The notes beneath the pieces are model-generated. The model did not search any database. It was not told the origin of the DNA and was given only the letters and a program-made list of their open reading frames with translations. The position numbers and the translations under genes are program-made. DNA of 58,281 nt from Dehalococcoidia bacterium (GTDB lineage Bacteria; Chloroflexota; Dehalococcoidia; Bin125): NCBI GenBank assembly GCA_022822855.1, contig JAJDYG010000018.1:1-58281 (forward strand), read 5' to 3'. Positions 8,319-16,774 of the stretch are shown here, piece by piece. Position 1 is the first letter of the stretch, and each line of letters starts with the position of its first letter.

Positions 8319-9082
8319 ACCAGCCGGAACCGCACCCCGCAGAGCGTCACCACCGACTCATCCTCCGACACCTCAAGGTCGTGATGCCTCGCCGTCGTGA
8401 TCACGTGGCCGCGATCAACTGTCGCGACATCGAGCCCGCCCAGGCCTTCGCCGCGGCCGTCGGTCGCCTCGACGAACCGGAGGGTCGCGTCATCGAGCGC
8501 CACGGTCGGGTGGCCGTCGTCATCCGAACCCGTGGGAATCTCCAACACCTCTGACCATCGGGCCGCCATCGCGGCCGGATCCTCCGACTGCAACTCGGCG
8601 GCGGTCATCGCGGTGATCACATGCTCGCGCTTGGCCGGCAGCCAGTGGTCGCCGGCTGGATTCCAGGGGCCGTCCAGCACTTCATCGCCCGTGTTCCAGC
8701 GAAGCTCGGCAATCGCGCCGGGAACATCCTTCGGATGAAGTTGAATGCCGTCGGTCTGGTCGTTGCCCCCGTCGGTGATCAGGCGGATGCCGAGTTCGGC
8801 CATACGCGCGCGACGCTCAGCGATGTCGCCGCACTGCATGATCACCATGTACCCGCCGTCGCCCCCGCGACGGCGCAGATAACGTCCGCCTGCGGTGCCG
8901 GGCATGATCGGCGAGACGACTTCGAGGAACGCGTTGCCGACTGGCATCAGGAAGTTGTGCAGGCCGAACCGGCCGACGCCAGGATCCCGGTGACAGACCT
9001 CCAGCCCGAACACGCCGCGCAGGTGCGATTCAATCATGTCCAGATCCTCAGCCACCAGGCAAATCTGCCGCATCCTCAGCAT
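8315..9082 (-). CDS. VOC (glyoxalase/bleomycin-resistance fold) family protein
   Basis: 255 residues from the ATG at 9082, preceded by AAAGG; a TTG at 9088 is two codons earlier. The N-terminal part (RMRQICLVAEDLDMIESHLRG then GLEV and LEVVSP) is a typical VOC module and the C-terminal half (ITAMTAAELQSEDPAAMAAR) reads as a second one. A single-chain double-VOC protein of unknown substrate is inferred. It is minus-strand and could be co-transcribed with the enoyl-CoA hydratase, though a palindromic repeat lies between them. Confidence 0.8.
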   Translation of the reverse strand: MLRMRQICLVAEDLDMIESHLRGVFGLEVCHRDPGVGRFGLHNFLMPVGNAFLEVVSPIMPGTAGGRYLRRRGGDGGYMVIMQCGDIAERRARMAELGIRLITDGGNDQTDGIQLHPKDVPGAIAELRWNTGDEVLDGPWNPAGDHWLPAKREHVITAMTAAELQSEDPAAMAARWSEVLEIPTGSDDDGHPTVALDDATLRFVEATDGRGEGLGGLDVATVDRGHVITTARHHDLEVSEDESVVTLCGVRFRLV

Positions 9083-9110
9083 GACCAAGCACCTTTCCCT
9101 GTTCCTCTTC

Positions 9111-9152
9111 TCCCCCCGCTTGGCGGGGGGAGCTGCCGCAGGCAGAGGGGGG
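9111..9152. repeat. Palindromic repeat element, family A copy 1
   Basis: TCCCCCCGCTTGGCGGGGGG is followed by AGCTGCCGCAGGCAGAGGGGGG. The same mosaic of a C-run/G-run hairpin plus a second short hairpin and a G-run recurs at 26511-26557 and 26611-26656. It is REP-like and lies between two minus-strand genes. Confidence 0.75.
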
Positions 9153-9165
9153 CTGCGGCGTAGTC

Positions 9166-9951
9166 TCAGCGTCCCCTGAACACCGGACGCCGCTTCTCGA
9201 CGAACGCCCGTCGTGCCTCGATCGAATCCTCGCTCTCACCCACGCGGCGCATCCGGTCCGCCTCGCGCCGGACCGCTTCCGACAACGGAATCGTGAATGC
9301 GTCGTTGAGGTTGTTCTTGATCTGCGCGATTGCCCCAGGATGGGAATCCCGCAACTGCGCCGCGACCTGCAGCACGTTCGGCATCAGTTCTTCCGGGTCG
9401 TAAACGCCATTGGCCAGACCCAGCGACAACGCCTCCTCGGCCTGAACGCGGTCGGGCAGCAGATACATCTCGCGAGCCTTGCCCATTCCGACCAATCGAG
9501 GCAGCGTCCAGGTTCCGCCGAAATCGCCCGAGAATCCGACTTTCAGGAACGCCGTATAGAGATACGCCGTGGTCGACATGTAGCGCAGATCGCAGGCCAG
9601 CGTCAGGGAACATCCTGCGCCCGCCGCGCCGCCGTTGATCGCGGCAATCGTCGGCTTCGGCATCTGGTGCAGGAGCACCGAAGCGCGTTCCTGGTTGGTC
9701 AGCGAGTAGATGCTCTGCTCGAGATTGCGAATGTCGCCGCGACCGGTGTCCTTGAGGTCGCCGCCGGCGCAGAACAACCGGCCCGAACCGGTCAGGATTA
9801 CGACCCGGACATCGTTGTCAGCCGCCGCCTGCTCGCAGGCCAACGGCAGTTCGTTCAGCATCGTCCCGTTGAGCGCATTCAGCGACTCCGGACGATTCAG
9901 CGTGATCGTGCAGATACCGTCATCAATGTCATACAGCAGGGTTTCGTACAT
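9166..9951 (-). CDS. Enoyl-CoA hydratase/isomerase (crotonase) family protein
   Basis: 261 residues. The oxyanion-hole segments are FCAGGDLKD and GGAAGAGCSL. The region holding the second catalytic acid reads GFSGDFGGTWTLPRLVG, with Asp in place of the usual Glu, as in PaaG-like isomerases. The exact CoA substrate cannot be read from sequence. A minus-strand TAGACT box (10002-9997) and GAGGAT before the ATG fit an ordinary leadered message. It is divergent from hpnG. Confidence 0.9.
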   Translation of the reverse strand: MYETLLYDIDDGICTITLNRPESLNALNGTMLNELPLACEQAAADNDVRVVILTGSGRLFCAGGDLKDTGRGDIRNLEQSIYSLTNQERASVLLHQMPKPTIAAINGGAAGAGCSLTLACDLRYMSTTAYLYTAFLKVGFSGDFGGTWTLPRLVGMGKAREMYLLPDRVQAEEALSLGLANGVYDPEELMPNVLQVAAQLRDSHPGAIAQIKNNLNDAFTIPLSEAVRREADRMRRVGESEDSIEARRAFVEKRRPVFRGR

Positions 9952-9996
9952 GGATCATCCTCGCGGCTCGCGTGTGCCGGGTCTTGCCTAAAGCTC

Positions 9997-10002
9997 AGTC
10001 TA
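9997..10002 (-). promoter_or_regulatory. Putative -10 box TAGACT for the enoyl-CoA hydratase gene
   Basis: Read on the minus strand, TAGACT lies about 45 bp before the start codon in the divergent gap 9952-10117, giving a short leader with a ribosome site. Confidence 0.4.
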
Positions 10003-10104
10003 CCCATCGTCTTGTTGCATCCTCGCTCAGCGATCGGCCCGCCCCATGTCGGTGGAGGATGGCATAACCCATCGGAGACGAGACTGAGATATCAGGCTCT
10101 GGCG

Positions 10105-10110
10105 TAGACT
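10105..10110 (+). promoter_or_regulatory. Putative -10 box TAGACT for leaderless hpnG transcript
   Basis: TAGACT ends 7 nt before the ATG at 10118 with no ribosome site between. The context (TAGACTGAATCCC) closely resembles that before 4034 (TAGACTGAACCC). Confidence 0.5.
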
Positions 10111-10117
10111 GAATCCC

Positions 10118-10810
10118 ATGCTCACGATCACGGCTGCACTCCCCTGGGAGGCGAAAGCCGCCCGCGCCGGACAGGCGATCGCCGGGCGCGGACGGGTGCG
10201 GATCGTCACCTCCGGCGTCGGGCCTCAGCGTGCCCGAGACGCAGCCGAGGAGACGATCGAGCGCTCACCGTCCCAGGTGATCAGCATCGGCGTCGCCGGC
10301 GGCCTGACGAACACCTTGCGGCGGCCATCGATCACCCTGCCGACCAGCATCATCCGCCAGACCGACGGCGCAGTCTTCGAGGCCGATGAACAGCTTCGCA
10401 AGCAAACGATCCGTCTGCTCAACCGGGCCGACATCTTCTGGCAGTCGGTGACCAGCATCACCACGCCGGAAATCCTGTTCACCAGGCCGGAGAAGCGCGA
10501 GGCTGCCGACTCCGGCGCCGAAATCGTCCAGATGGAAGACGCAGAATGGGCCGAGGCCTGCGCCGCGGCGGACATTCCCTTCGCCTGCGTGCGGGTCGTG
10601 ATGGATGCGCTCGACGATGACATCCCCAACGAGGTCGTCCAGTGGCGAGGCAAGCCCTCCGCGCTGGACATCGCCGTCGGCGCGATCCGCCGTCCCGGCC
10701 TGCTGCCCGAGCTCCTCTCGCTCGGCATCCAGCGTCAATCGGCGATCCAGGAGCTGGAGCGAGCGATGACCTTGATCATCCCCGCGCTCGTCGGCGAGAA
10801 CGGCGCGTAG
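10118..10810 (+). CDS. hpnG: HpnG-like purine phosphorylase/nucleosidase
   Basis: 230 residues of the nucleoside phosphorylase fold: ITAALPWEAKAA at the start, SGVGPQRA, ISIGVAGGL, and QMEDAEWAEACAAADIPFACVRVV in place of the MTA/SAH nucleosidase MES block. HpnG cleaves adenine from adenosylhopane to give (phospho)ribosylhopane. Assignment to hpnG rather than a generic MTA/SAH nucleosidase rests on the neighbouring hpnA (19 bp downstream) and on hpnH at 5772. Confidence 0.82.
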   Translation: MLTITAALPWEAKAARAGQAIAGRGRVRIVTSGVGPQRARDAAEETIERSPSQVISIGVAGGLTNTLRRPSITLPTSIIRQTDGAVFEADEQLRKQTIRLLNRADIFWQSVTSITTPEILFTRPEKREAADSGAEIVQMEDAEWAEACAAADIPFACVRVVMDALDDDIPNEVVQWRGKPSALDIAVGAIRRPGLLPELLSLGIQRQSAIQELERAMTLIIPALVGENGA

Positions 10811-10829
10811 CGCCGAATACGGAATCCCC

Positions 10830-11831
10830 TTGAAGCGAGCTCTGGTCACAGGAGCCAACGGGTTCATCGGCGCTCACGTCGTCCGCGCCGCGCTCGATGC
10901 CGGCGCGGAAGTGCGGGCCATGGTCCGCCGCGGCAGCGACCAGCGCAGCCTGGACGGTCTGCCGATCGAGATCGTCCACGGGGACCTCACCGACCCGGCA
11001 TCGCTGACCGACGCGCTGGCAGGGGTCGACACCCTCTTCAACGTCGCCGCCCGCTACGATCTCAGCCGACGCGCCCGAGCCGACGCTTACCGAGCCAACG
11101 TTGACGGAACCCACGGGTTGATGCTGGCCGCACTCCGCTCCCAGGTCGACCGAGTTGTGCATACGTCTTCCGTCGCCGCAGTAGGACCACCTCTCGATCC
11201 GTCGCGACCGGCCGACGAAACACAATGGGCGACGGTCGAAGATGCGCCAGGACCGTACGAGGAGACCAAGATTCTCAGCGAACGGATGGTTCACGAGCTA
11301 GTCGAATCGGAGTCGCTCCCTGCGGTCTGCGTCCTGCCCACAGCCCCGATCGGCCCACTTGACCTCAAGCCAACGCCCACCGGCCGACTGATCCGCGACG
11401 CAGCCCTCGGCAAGATGCCCGCCTACATCCGCACCGCGGGTCTCAACATCGCGCATGTGAAGGACGTGGCGGTCGGTCACATCAACGCGGCAACTCGTGG
11501 CCGCACCGGAGAGCGCTACATCCTCGGTCACCAGGAGGGCAATCTGACCTTGCGCGAGATCATCGAATGCGCTGCGTTATCGAGCGGCGCTTCGCTCCCG
11601 AGGATCGCGCTTCCCTTACCCGTGGCCTTCGCAGCAGCCGTGATCGATGAGTTTCTGATCAGCGCTTTGACCAGACAGCAGCCACGGGCGACTATTGCGG
11701 GAGTCCGGCTCGCCCGCCGACAGCAGTTCTTCGATTGCCGCAAAGCGATCGAGGAGTTGCGATTGCCACAGACCGCTCTGGACGAAACATTCCGAGAAGC
11801 GGTGACCTGGTTTCAGAAAGTCAATCAATGA
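10830..11831 (+). CDS. hpnA: HpnA, hopanoid-associated NAD-dependent epimerase
   Basis: 333 residues starting at TTG, the only start preserving the N-terminal Rossmann strand ALVTGANGFIGAHV. It has HTSSVAAVG, an active-site YEETKILSE (Tyr-x3-Lys) and HVKDVAVGHINAATRGRTGERYILG, a block characteristic of HpnA. The biochemical step is not established, but the gene tracks hopanoid loci. The stop overlaps the next ATG (ATGA), coupling it to the SDR. Confidence 0.87.
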   Translation: MKRALVTGANGFIGAHVVRAALDAGAEVRAMVRRGSDQRSLDGLPIEIVHGDLTDPASLTDALAGVDTLFNVAARYDLSRRARADAYRANVDGTHGLMLAALRSQVDRVVHTSSVAAVGPPLDPSRPADETQWATVEDAPGPYEETKILSERMVHELVESESLPAVCVLPTAPIGPLDLKPTPTGRLIRDAALGKMPAYIRTAGLNIAHVKDVAVGHINAATRGRTGERYILGHQEGNLTLREIIECAALSSGASLPRIALPLPVAFAAAVIDEFLISALTRQQPRATIAGVRLARRQQFFDCRKAIEELRLPQTALDETFREAVTWFQKVNQ

Positions 11832-12694
11832 ACGCTCCCTCAACACCTCCGACCGTTCTGATCACCGGGGCCAACAGCGGTATCGGTCAGGCGGCCGCGA
11901 CCGAACTGGCGCGACGCGGCTGGCACGTCTTCGCCGCCGCCCGCTCGCCCGAACGCGGTCAGGCCGCCGTCTCGCAGATACAGAAGGACAGCGGCTCCAT
12001 CGCCGTTGAACTGCTGGAAATGGACCTGACCTCGTTTGCCTCCGTCCGACGAGCCGCCGGCGAACTGCTCGAACGTACTGATCGGCTCGATGTCCTGGTC
12101 AACAACGCCGGGCTCACCCTCAACGAGCGACGGCTCACCGGCGACGGCCACGAGACGATGATGCAGACGAATCACTTCTCGCACGTGCTGCTCACCTCGC
12201 TGCTGCTGCCGAAGCTGCTCGAATCTGAGGATGCGCGAGTCATCAACGTCAGCTCGCGCGTCTACGAGCGCGTCGAGGCGATGCCGCTGGACGACCTCAA
12301 CTTCGAGCACTACTGGGGCGGAATTCGGCCCTACTGCGCGACCAAGCTGGCCAACATCCTGTTCACCAACGAACTGCATCGACGCGCGCACGATCGCGGG
12401 CTGGCTGCCTTCTCCGTCCACCCCGGCGTCGTGGCCACCAGCTTCATGCGGAACTTCCCCGCTCCGATGCGGGCCGGTCTCCGCGTCCTGCGGCCATTGC
12501 TGCGCAGTCCTGAGCAAGGCGCCGCGCCGGTCGTCGAGCTCGTCGCCGATCCGGCCCGACGCGCCGACGCCGGCGAGTATTTCGACCGTCACACCCGTAC
12601 GCAGCAGCAACCGCAGGCCACCGATCGTCAAGCCGCCGAACGCCTCTGGGACGCTACCAACGAGATCACTGGAGCGGAGTGGCCGACCTCATGA
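11828..12694 (+). CDS. Short-chain dehydrogenase/reductase, retinol-dehydrogenase-like
   Basis: 288 residues. TGANSGIG (13-20), NNAG (102-105), the active-site serine in NVSSRVY (about 152) and YCATK (Tyr179, Lys183) are all present, so it should be an active NAD(P)-dependent oxidoreductase. The start is set by the ATGA overlap with hpnA. Translational coupling suggests a role linked to the hopanoid genes, but this is only contextual; many SDRs of this subgroup have no known substrate. Confidence 0.9.
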   Translation: MNAPSTPPTVLITGANSGIGQAAATELARRGWHVFAAARSPERGQAAVSQIQKDSGSIAVELLEMDLTSFASVRRAAGELLERTDRLDVLVNNAGLTLNERRLTGDGHETMMQTNHFSHVLLTSLLLPKLLESEDARVINVSSRVYERVEAMPLDDLNFEHYWGGIRPYCATKLANILFTNELHRRAHDRGLAAFSVHPGVVATSFMRNFPAPMRAGLRVLRPLLRSPEQGAAPVVELVADPARRADAGEYFDRHTRTQQQPQATDRQAAERLWDATNEITGAEWPTS

Positions 12695-13215
12695 GCATCT
12701 CCAACCGTGAAGAGCTGATCGCCGAACTGCAGCAGGACAGCGAGGAATTCCAGCAAGCCGTCGCCCAACTGCCCGAGGAGGCCTTCGAGCGGGGCGTCTA
12801 CGAGCAGGGCTGGAACGCCCGACAACTTCTGGCCCACATCGCCGCGATCGAGTGGACTTACCCCCGCCTGATCGAGCGAGCCGAGCAGCGAGCTGCCGGA
12901 GACGATGTCCCGCAGGGTGGAGGCGCCGGCTTCGACATGGACGCCTACAACGCCAGGCAGGTCGCCCGCCGAGACGACCAGCCGGTCGAACAACTGCTCA
13001 CTGAATTCCGCCGCAATCGGGCCGAGACCATCGACGCCATCCGAGCCGCCGACGAAGAACTGCTCAAGCAGCCGACCAGATCAGCGGGCGGAGTCGAGGG
13101 CACCTTGCTCGATGTACTGGAAGGCGTCGCCGTCGGCCACGTCCGCGAGCACGTCGGTGACTTACTCAGAGGCGCACGCTCGGGCTCAGCCAACACACCA
13201 GATCAAAACGCTTGA
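12691..13215 (+). CDS. DinB/mycothiol-maleylpyruvate-isomerase fold protein
   Basis: 174 residues from the ATG overlapping the SDR stop (ATGA). A four-helix bundle is suggested by WNARQLLAHIAAIEW and GHVREHVGDLL, whose histidines would bind a divalent metal as in the DinB superfamily. Such proteins are thiol-dependent transferases or have no known reaction. It converges on the protease gene, overlapping it by 13 bp. Confidence 0.75.
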   Translation: MSISNREELIAELQQDSEEFQQAVAQLPEEAFERGVYEQGWNARQLLAHIAAIEWTYPRLIERAEQRAAGDDVPQGGGAGFDMDAYNARQVARRDDQPVEQLLTEFRRNRAETIDAIRAADEELLKQPTRSAGGVEGTLLDVLEGVAVGHVREHVGDLLRGARSGSANTPDQNA

Positions 13216-13958
13216 ACACCGTAGATGAGCGAAACACGTTCACTCTCATACAGCTGACCGTTGCCAATCTTCGATGCGTATCGTGTCCAAAGCTGCCAGA
13301 CGCGCTGCCATTGGAGATCGGTAGGTGCTAGCCGCGTTACGGGTAACCCAAGCTCTGCGGCATCAGTCGCAGAAATGATGGCTCCATGAAATTGCGGTTC
13401 TTCGATCAGCCGCTCTTCAAGTCGACCTGCCAGTTCCCGTCGCTCATCCGCCGAAAGATCTGGTCGGTTACGGAGTGCGAGACGCAATTGCGTGCCAGCA
13501 TGTTCTAGCACATTGCGTGCCGCCTGGACTTCCACCGCTGTGAGTGAACCCAACAACGCGGCCTGCAAGGGAAACGTCTCGGGGTGCTCCTGTACCGTGT
13601 GCTCCGCATGCCTCACGGCTTCAATAATGGCCTTGGCAGGCTGAAACCGGTACGTGCCGTCGCCAGCCTGAAGAGATATCTGCGGATCGACAGGCCCCAG
13701 ATCGCTCGGCGGACCCATCAATATCTGATCCGCTCCCAAAGCCAACAATGTGCCGGCACTTTTGGCGATGTCTGGGACTGCGACGGTAAACGACCTACAA
13801 CGAGCCCGTGCTTGCTGAGCCAAGCGTATTGCGGTTTCTCCGTCTCCTCCGGGAGTGTTCAAGAGGAGGTGAAGATCAGTGTCCGGGTCTGAAACGGAAA
13901 GCAGATCCTCGAATTGGGTCACGCTATAGGGGAAGATCTGCCCCAGCATCACAATCAA
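13203..13958 (-). CDS. SDH-type Clp-fold serine protease
   Basis: At least 251 residues. LLLNTPGGDGETA is the ClpP-like oxyanion block, PDIAKSAGTLLALGAD carries the predicted nucleophile Ser next to Lys, and ILMGPPSDLGPVDPQI is the conserved downstream block of the PF01972-like family. The first usable start is TTG at 13958, yet the frame stays open to 14078 and encodes a convincing N-terminus (ARQELIREYQEAHE) typical of these proteins, with no ATG, GTG or TTG. The 5' end is therefore uncertain: a frameshift from the small upstream frame, a rare start codon, or a sequence error. Base composition is more AT-rich than its neighbours, hinting at transfer. Confidence 0.72.
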   Translation of the reverse strand: MIVMLGQIFPYSVTQFEDLLSVSDPDTDLHLLLNTPGGDGETAIRLAQQARARCRSFTVAVPDIAKSAGTLLALGADQILMGPPSDLGPVDPQISLQAGDGTYRFQPAKAIIEAVRHAEHTVQEHPETFPLQAALLGSLTAVEVQAARNVLEHAGTQLRLALRNRPDLSADERRELAGRLEERLIEEPQFHGAIISATDAAELGLPVTRLAPTDLQWQRVWQLWTRYASKIGNGQLYESERVSLIYGVQAF

Positions 13959-14061
13959 GCGACATTCGTGAGCCTCTTGATATTCACGGATTAGCTCCTG
14001 GCGAGCCTCAACTTGGGAGAGTTGCGCCTCTTGGAAGAATTCCCGCCCCGCACCTGGCGGG

Positions 14062-14253
14062 CTAGGAGCGCGCGTCGTCTACATGGCACTGCCAAGCTGG
14101 CCGTCGCTGAGGCTCTGCGTTGCGTGCAGACTGGAGCTGGATACCCAACTTGCGCGCAGCCTTGGCCCTCTCGATCCGTTCGTACCAATCCGTGGCTGTT
14201 CCTGCTGGCGCTTTCAGCGCTGGCTGTTCTGCCACCAAGTCACGATCTGCCAC
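14062..14253 (-). CDS. Small hypothetical protein upstream of the Clp-fold protease
   Basis: 63 residues from GTG at 14253, chosen because AAGGAG precedes it by 6 nt. The middle (DWYERIERAKAARKLG) is a charged amphipathic helix. It ends at TCC-TAG (14067-14062), where the +1 frame continues into the protease. It could be a separate small partner or the true N-terminus of the protease reached by frameshifting. No family is recognised. Confidence 0.5.
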   Translation of the reverse strand: MADRDLVAEQPALKAPAGTATDWYERIERAKAARKLGIQLQSARNAEPQRRPAWQCHVDDARS

Positions 14254-14305
14254 AGCATTCTCCTTGCCGCAACTGTATCCCGCTTCGAACCGTGCAGAAG
14301 ACAAC

Positions 14306-15487
14306 CTACTGACGCGGAAGCTGCAAACCCCGGGTCGCGATGATGTTGCGCTGGATCTCGCTGGTGCCGGCTGCGATGGTGCTCGGCACCGACGACATGT
14401 AGGAGCGCCCGATACGAGCCGCGATTGGCGCGCCCGGGTCGTCGGGATCGATCCGCTGGCTGTGCAGACCCATCATGTTGACGCCGAAGCGAGCCACCCG
14501 CTGGCCCAACTCCGAGCCGAACATCTTCGACATCGACGCCTCGTGGTTGGGAACCAGCTCCTGCGACTGCATCCAGACGACTCGGTAGGAAATCAGCTTC
14601 GCGATCTCCGATTCGATCATCAGGTTGGCGAGCCCGTTGCGGACGCCCGGATCGTCAATCAGCTTCGCGCCGCCGCGACGGCCGGGTCGGTCGGCGGCGT
14701 ACTCGGTCATCAGCTCGACGCTCTTGCGCGACGTCGCCGACCAGGCCACACCCGACCGCTCGAAGTCGAGCAAGGTCGCCGCGACGTACCAGCCGCGGTT
14801 GTACTCGCCCATCATGTTCGCCGCCGGGACGCGGACGTCGGTGAAGTAAACCTCGTTGAAGCCGTGCTCGCCAAGCATGTTGATCAGCGGCCGGACCTCG
14901 ATGCCCGGCGTGTTCATGTCGAGCAGGAAGTACGAGATCCCGCGGTGCTTCGGCGCCTCGGGATCGGTGCGCGTGAGCACATGGATCCAGTCGGCGTGGT
15001 GCGCGCCCGAGGTCCAGATCTTTTGACCGTTGATCACGAAGTCGTCGCCGTCACGCACGGCGCGAGTCTGCAGACCGGCGAGGTCGGAGCCGTTGCCCGG
15101 CTCTGAGAAACCCTGCGCCCAGTACGACTCTGCGTTGGCGATCCGGGGCAGATGCTCTCTGCGCTGCTCCTCGGTGCCGTGCAGCATCAGACACGGGCCG
15201 ACCATCGAGATGCCCTGCCCGCCGGAGCCCGGCGCGCCGCGGTAGGCCGCTTCCTCGCGGTAGATCATCTGCTGAATGTGGCTCGCGCCGCGGCCGCCGT
15301 ATTCCTCGGGCCAGGCCATCGTCAGCCAGCCCTTGGACGCCGCCCGCTTCTCGAACGCGCGCTCGGCCTCGTAGAAGGAGTCGTCGCCGGGCTCGTTCGA
15401 TCCCTCCGGCGGGACCCAGTTGTTGTCGATGAAGTCCACAACCTCCGACCGGAAGGCGTTGTCGGATTCGTTGAATTGATAGTCCAT
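14306..15487 (-). CDS. Acyl-CoA dehydrogenase
   Basis: 393 residues from the ATG at 15487, with AGGAG 7 nt upstream; the frame extends further but reads as non-coding there. Segments include WPEEYGGRGAS, the FAD/substrate block QGFSEPGNGSDLAGLQTRA, GQKIWTSGAHHADW and the C-terminal AAGTSEIQRNIIATRGL. The usual catalytic Glu position in the C-terminal domain cannot be confirmed by eye. It resembles long-chain/steroid-type FadE proteins. A minus-strand TATACT (15548-15543) is a candidate -10. Confidence 0.92.
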   Translation of the reverse strand: MDYQFNESDNAFRSEVVDFIDNNWVPPEGSNEPGDDSFYEAERAFEKRAASKGWLTMAWPEEYGGRGASHIQQMIYREEAAYRGAPGSGGQGISMVGPCLMLHGTEEQRREHLPRIANAESYWAQGFSEPGNGSDLAGLQTRAVRDGDDFVINGQKIWTSGAHHADWIHVLTRTDPEAPKHRGISYFLLDMNTPGIEVRPLINMLGEHGFNEVYFTDVRVPAANMMGEYNRGWYVAATLLDFERSGVAWSATSRKSVELMTEYAADRPGRRGGAKLIDDPGVRNGLANLMIESEIAKLISYRVVWMQSQELVPNHEASMSKMFGSELGQRVARFGVNMMGLHSQRIDPDDPGAPIAARIGRSYMSSVPSTIAAGTSEIQRNIIATRGLQLPRQ

Positions 15488-15586
15488 GCTTGGCTCCTGA
15501 GGCTTCTGCGCACCAACCCGCGACCCACTCGCAGGCGCACAAAGTATAGACAATGGTTGGAGCAACGCCCGATAGGCTGATCCATC

Positions 15587-16750
15587 ATGCCCAGCCACGG
15601 CCAGCAGACCTGGGACGCCGTCGTGATCGGCGCCGGCCCGGCCGGCGCAACCGCCGCCCGGCGACTAAGCAACGCCGGAGCCTCGACCCTGCTCCTCGAG
15701 AAGCAGTCGCTGCCCCGCTACAAGACATGCGGAGGCGGCGTCCCCGCGCGAACCCTCCAACTGCTCGACGGCCTCGACATCTCCCCCGTCAGCGAAGGCC
15801 ACGTCGACACGATCGACGTCTCCCGCTTCGGCCGGCATCAGTTCCGCAAGAGATCAAGCCGACCGCTCGCCTGGATGGTCATGCGGGACCGCTTCGACCA
15901 GTACCTCACCGACCTCGCCGCTGATTCAGGCGCCACCGTCCGCGATTCCACACCGGTTCAGTCGATCGTCGAGAACGGCGGCAGTTACAAGCTCGAGACT
16001 CCGACCGGCGTCGCCGCAACCCGCCACATCCTCGCCGCCGACGGAGCCACCGGACCAACCGCCCGTTGGCTCGGCATTGACTCCGCCCCGACCCGAAGCG
16101 CTGCCTACGAGGTCGAGGTCGCGGCGCCACGCGACGCCCTCGACCACTGGCATCAGGCGGCCAACGTCGATGTCGGCTATCGGCCCTGGGGCTACGGCTG
16201 GGTCTTCCCCAAGGACGGCAAGCTTTCGGTCGGAGTCGTCAATGCGCCGGGTCGAGGCCGCTCGATCCGCAAGAGCACGGATCGCTACCTCACGCGACTC
16301 GGCCTCGGGGACGCGGATGTGCTCAAGGTGCAAGGACACCCGATCCGTTACCGCCGCTCCGCAAGCGAACCCGTCGCCCGAGGCCGCGCCCTCCTCCTCG
16401 GAGACGCGGCCGGACTCGCCGACGAATTCACCGCCGAGGGCATCGCCTACGCCGTCCACTCCGCCAACCTCGCGACCGAAGCGATTCTCCATGCAGCCGA
16501 CCCCGCGTCCAGCTACACAAGATCAATCAACCGAGAAATCCAACCCGAGCTCAACGCGGCCAGAACCATCTCTCGCCTCTACTACTGGTGCGTCACCACC
16601 TGGCCCTGGCTCGCCCTCAAGACGTCCAAACATTTCAACTACCTGTGGAGAGCCTTCTTCCGAGTCATGCGCGGCGACTCGACCTACGCGGATGAGCTGG
16701 GGCGGCTGCCCGGCGCTCGGCTCGCCCGATCCTTGGCGGCATCGGCGTAG
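15587..16750 (+). CDS. Geranylgeranyl-reductase family FAD-dependent oxidoreductase
   Basis: 387 residues. N-terminal dinucleotide motif VVIGAGPAGATAARRL with LLLEKQ, then CGGGVPARTL, the GYGWVFPKDGKLSVGV block diagnostic of the ChlP/GGR family, and the second FAD block LLLGDAAGLADEFTAEGI. Family members saturate isoprenoid double bonds in chlorophyll, menaquinone or archaeal lipids. With no chlorophyll genes visible, a menaquinone or other polyprenyl substrate is the best inference. A TAGGCT box ends 8 nt before the ATG. Confidence 0.88.
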   Translation: MPSHGQQTWDAVVIGAGPAGATAARRLSNAGASTLLLEKQSLPRYKTCGGGVPARTLQLLDGLDISPVSEGHVDTIDVSRFGRHQFRKRSSRPLAWMVMRDRFDQYLTDLAADSGATVRDSTPVQSIVENGGSYKLETPTGVAATRHILAADGATGPTARWLGIDSAPTRSAAYEVEVAAPRDALDHWHQAANVDVGYRPWGYGWVFPKDGKLSVGVVNAPGRGRSIRKSTDRYLTRLGLGDADVLKVQGHPIRYRRSASEPVARGRALLLGDAAGLADEFTAEGIAYAVHSANLATEAILHAADPASSYTRSINREIQPELNAARTISRLYYWCVTTWPWLALKTSKHFNYLWRAFFRVMRGDSTYADELGRLPGARLARSLAASA

Positions 16751-16774
16751 AATGACCCCGTCAAACGGAGCGAC

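Noticed and set aside
14120..15106. Plus-strand frame over the acyl-CoA dehydrogenase
   Set aside because: Antisense to a gene with strong family motifs and a good ribosome site.
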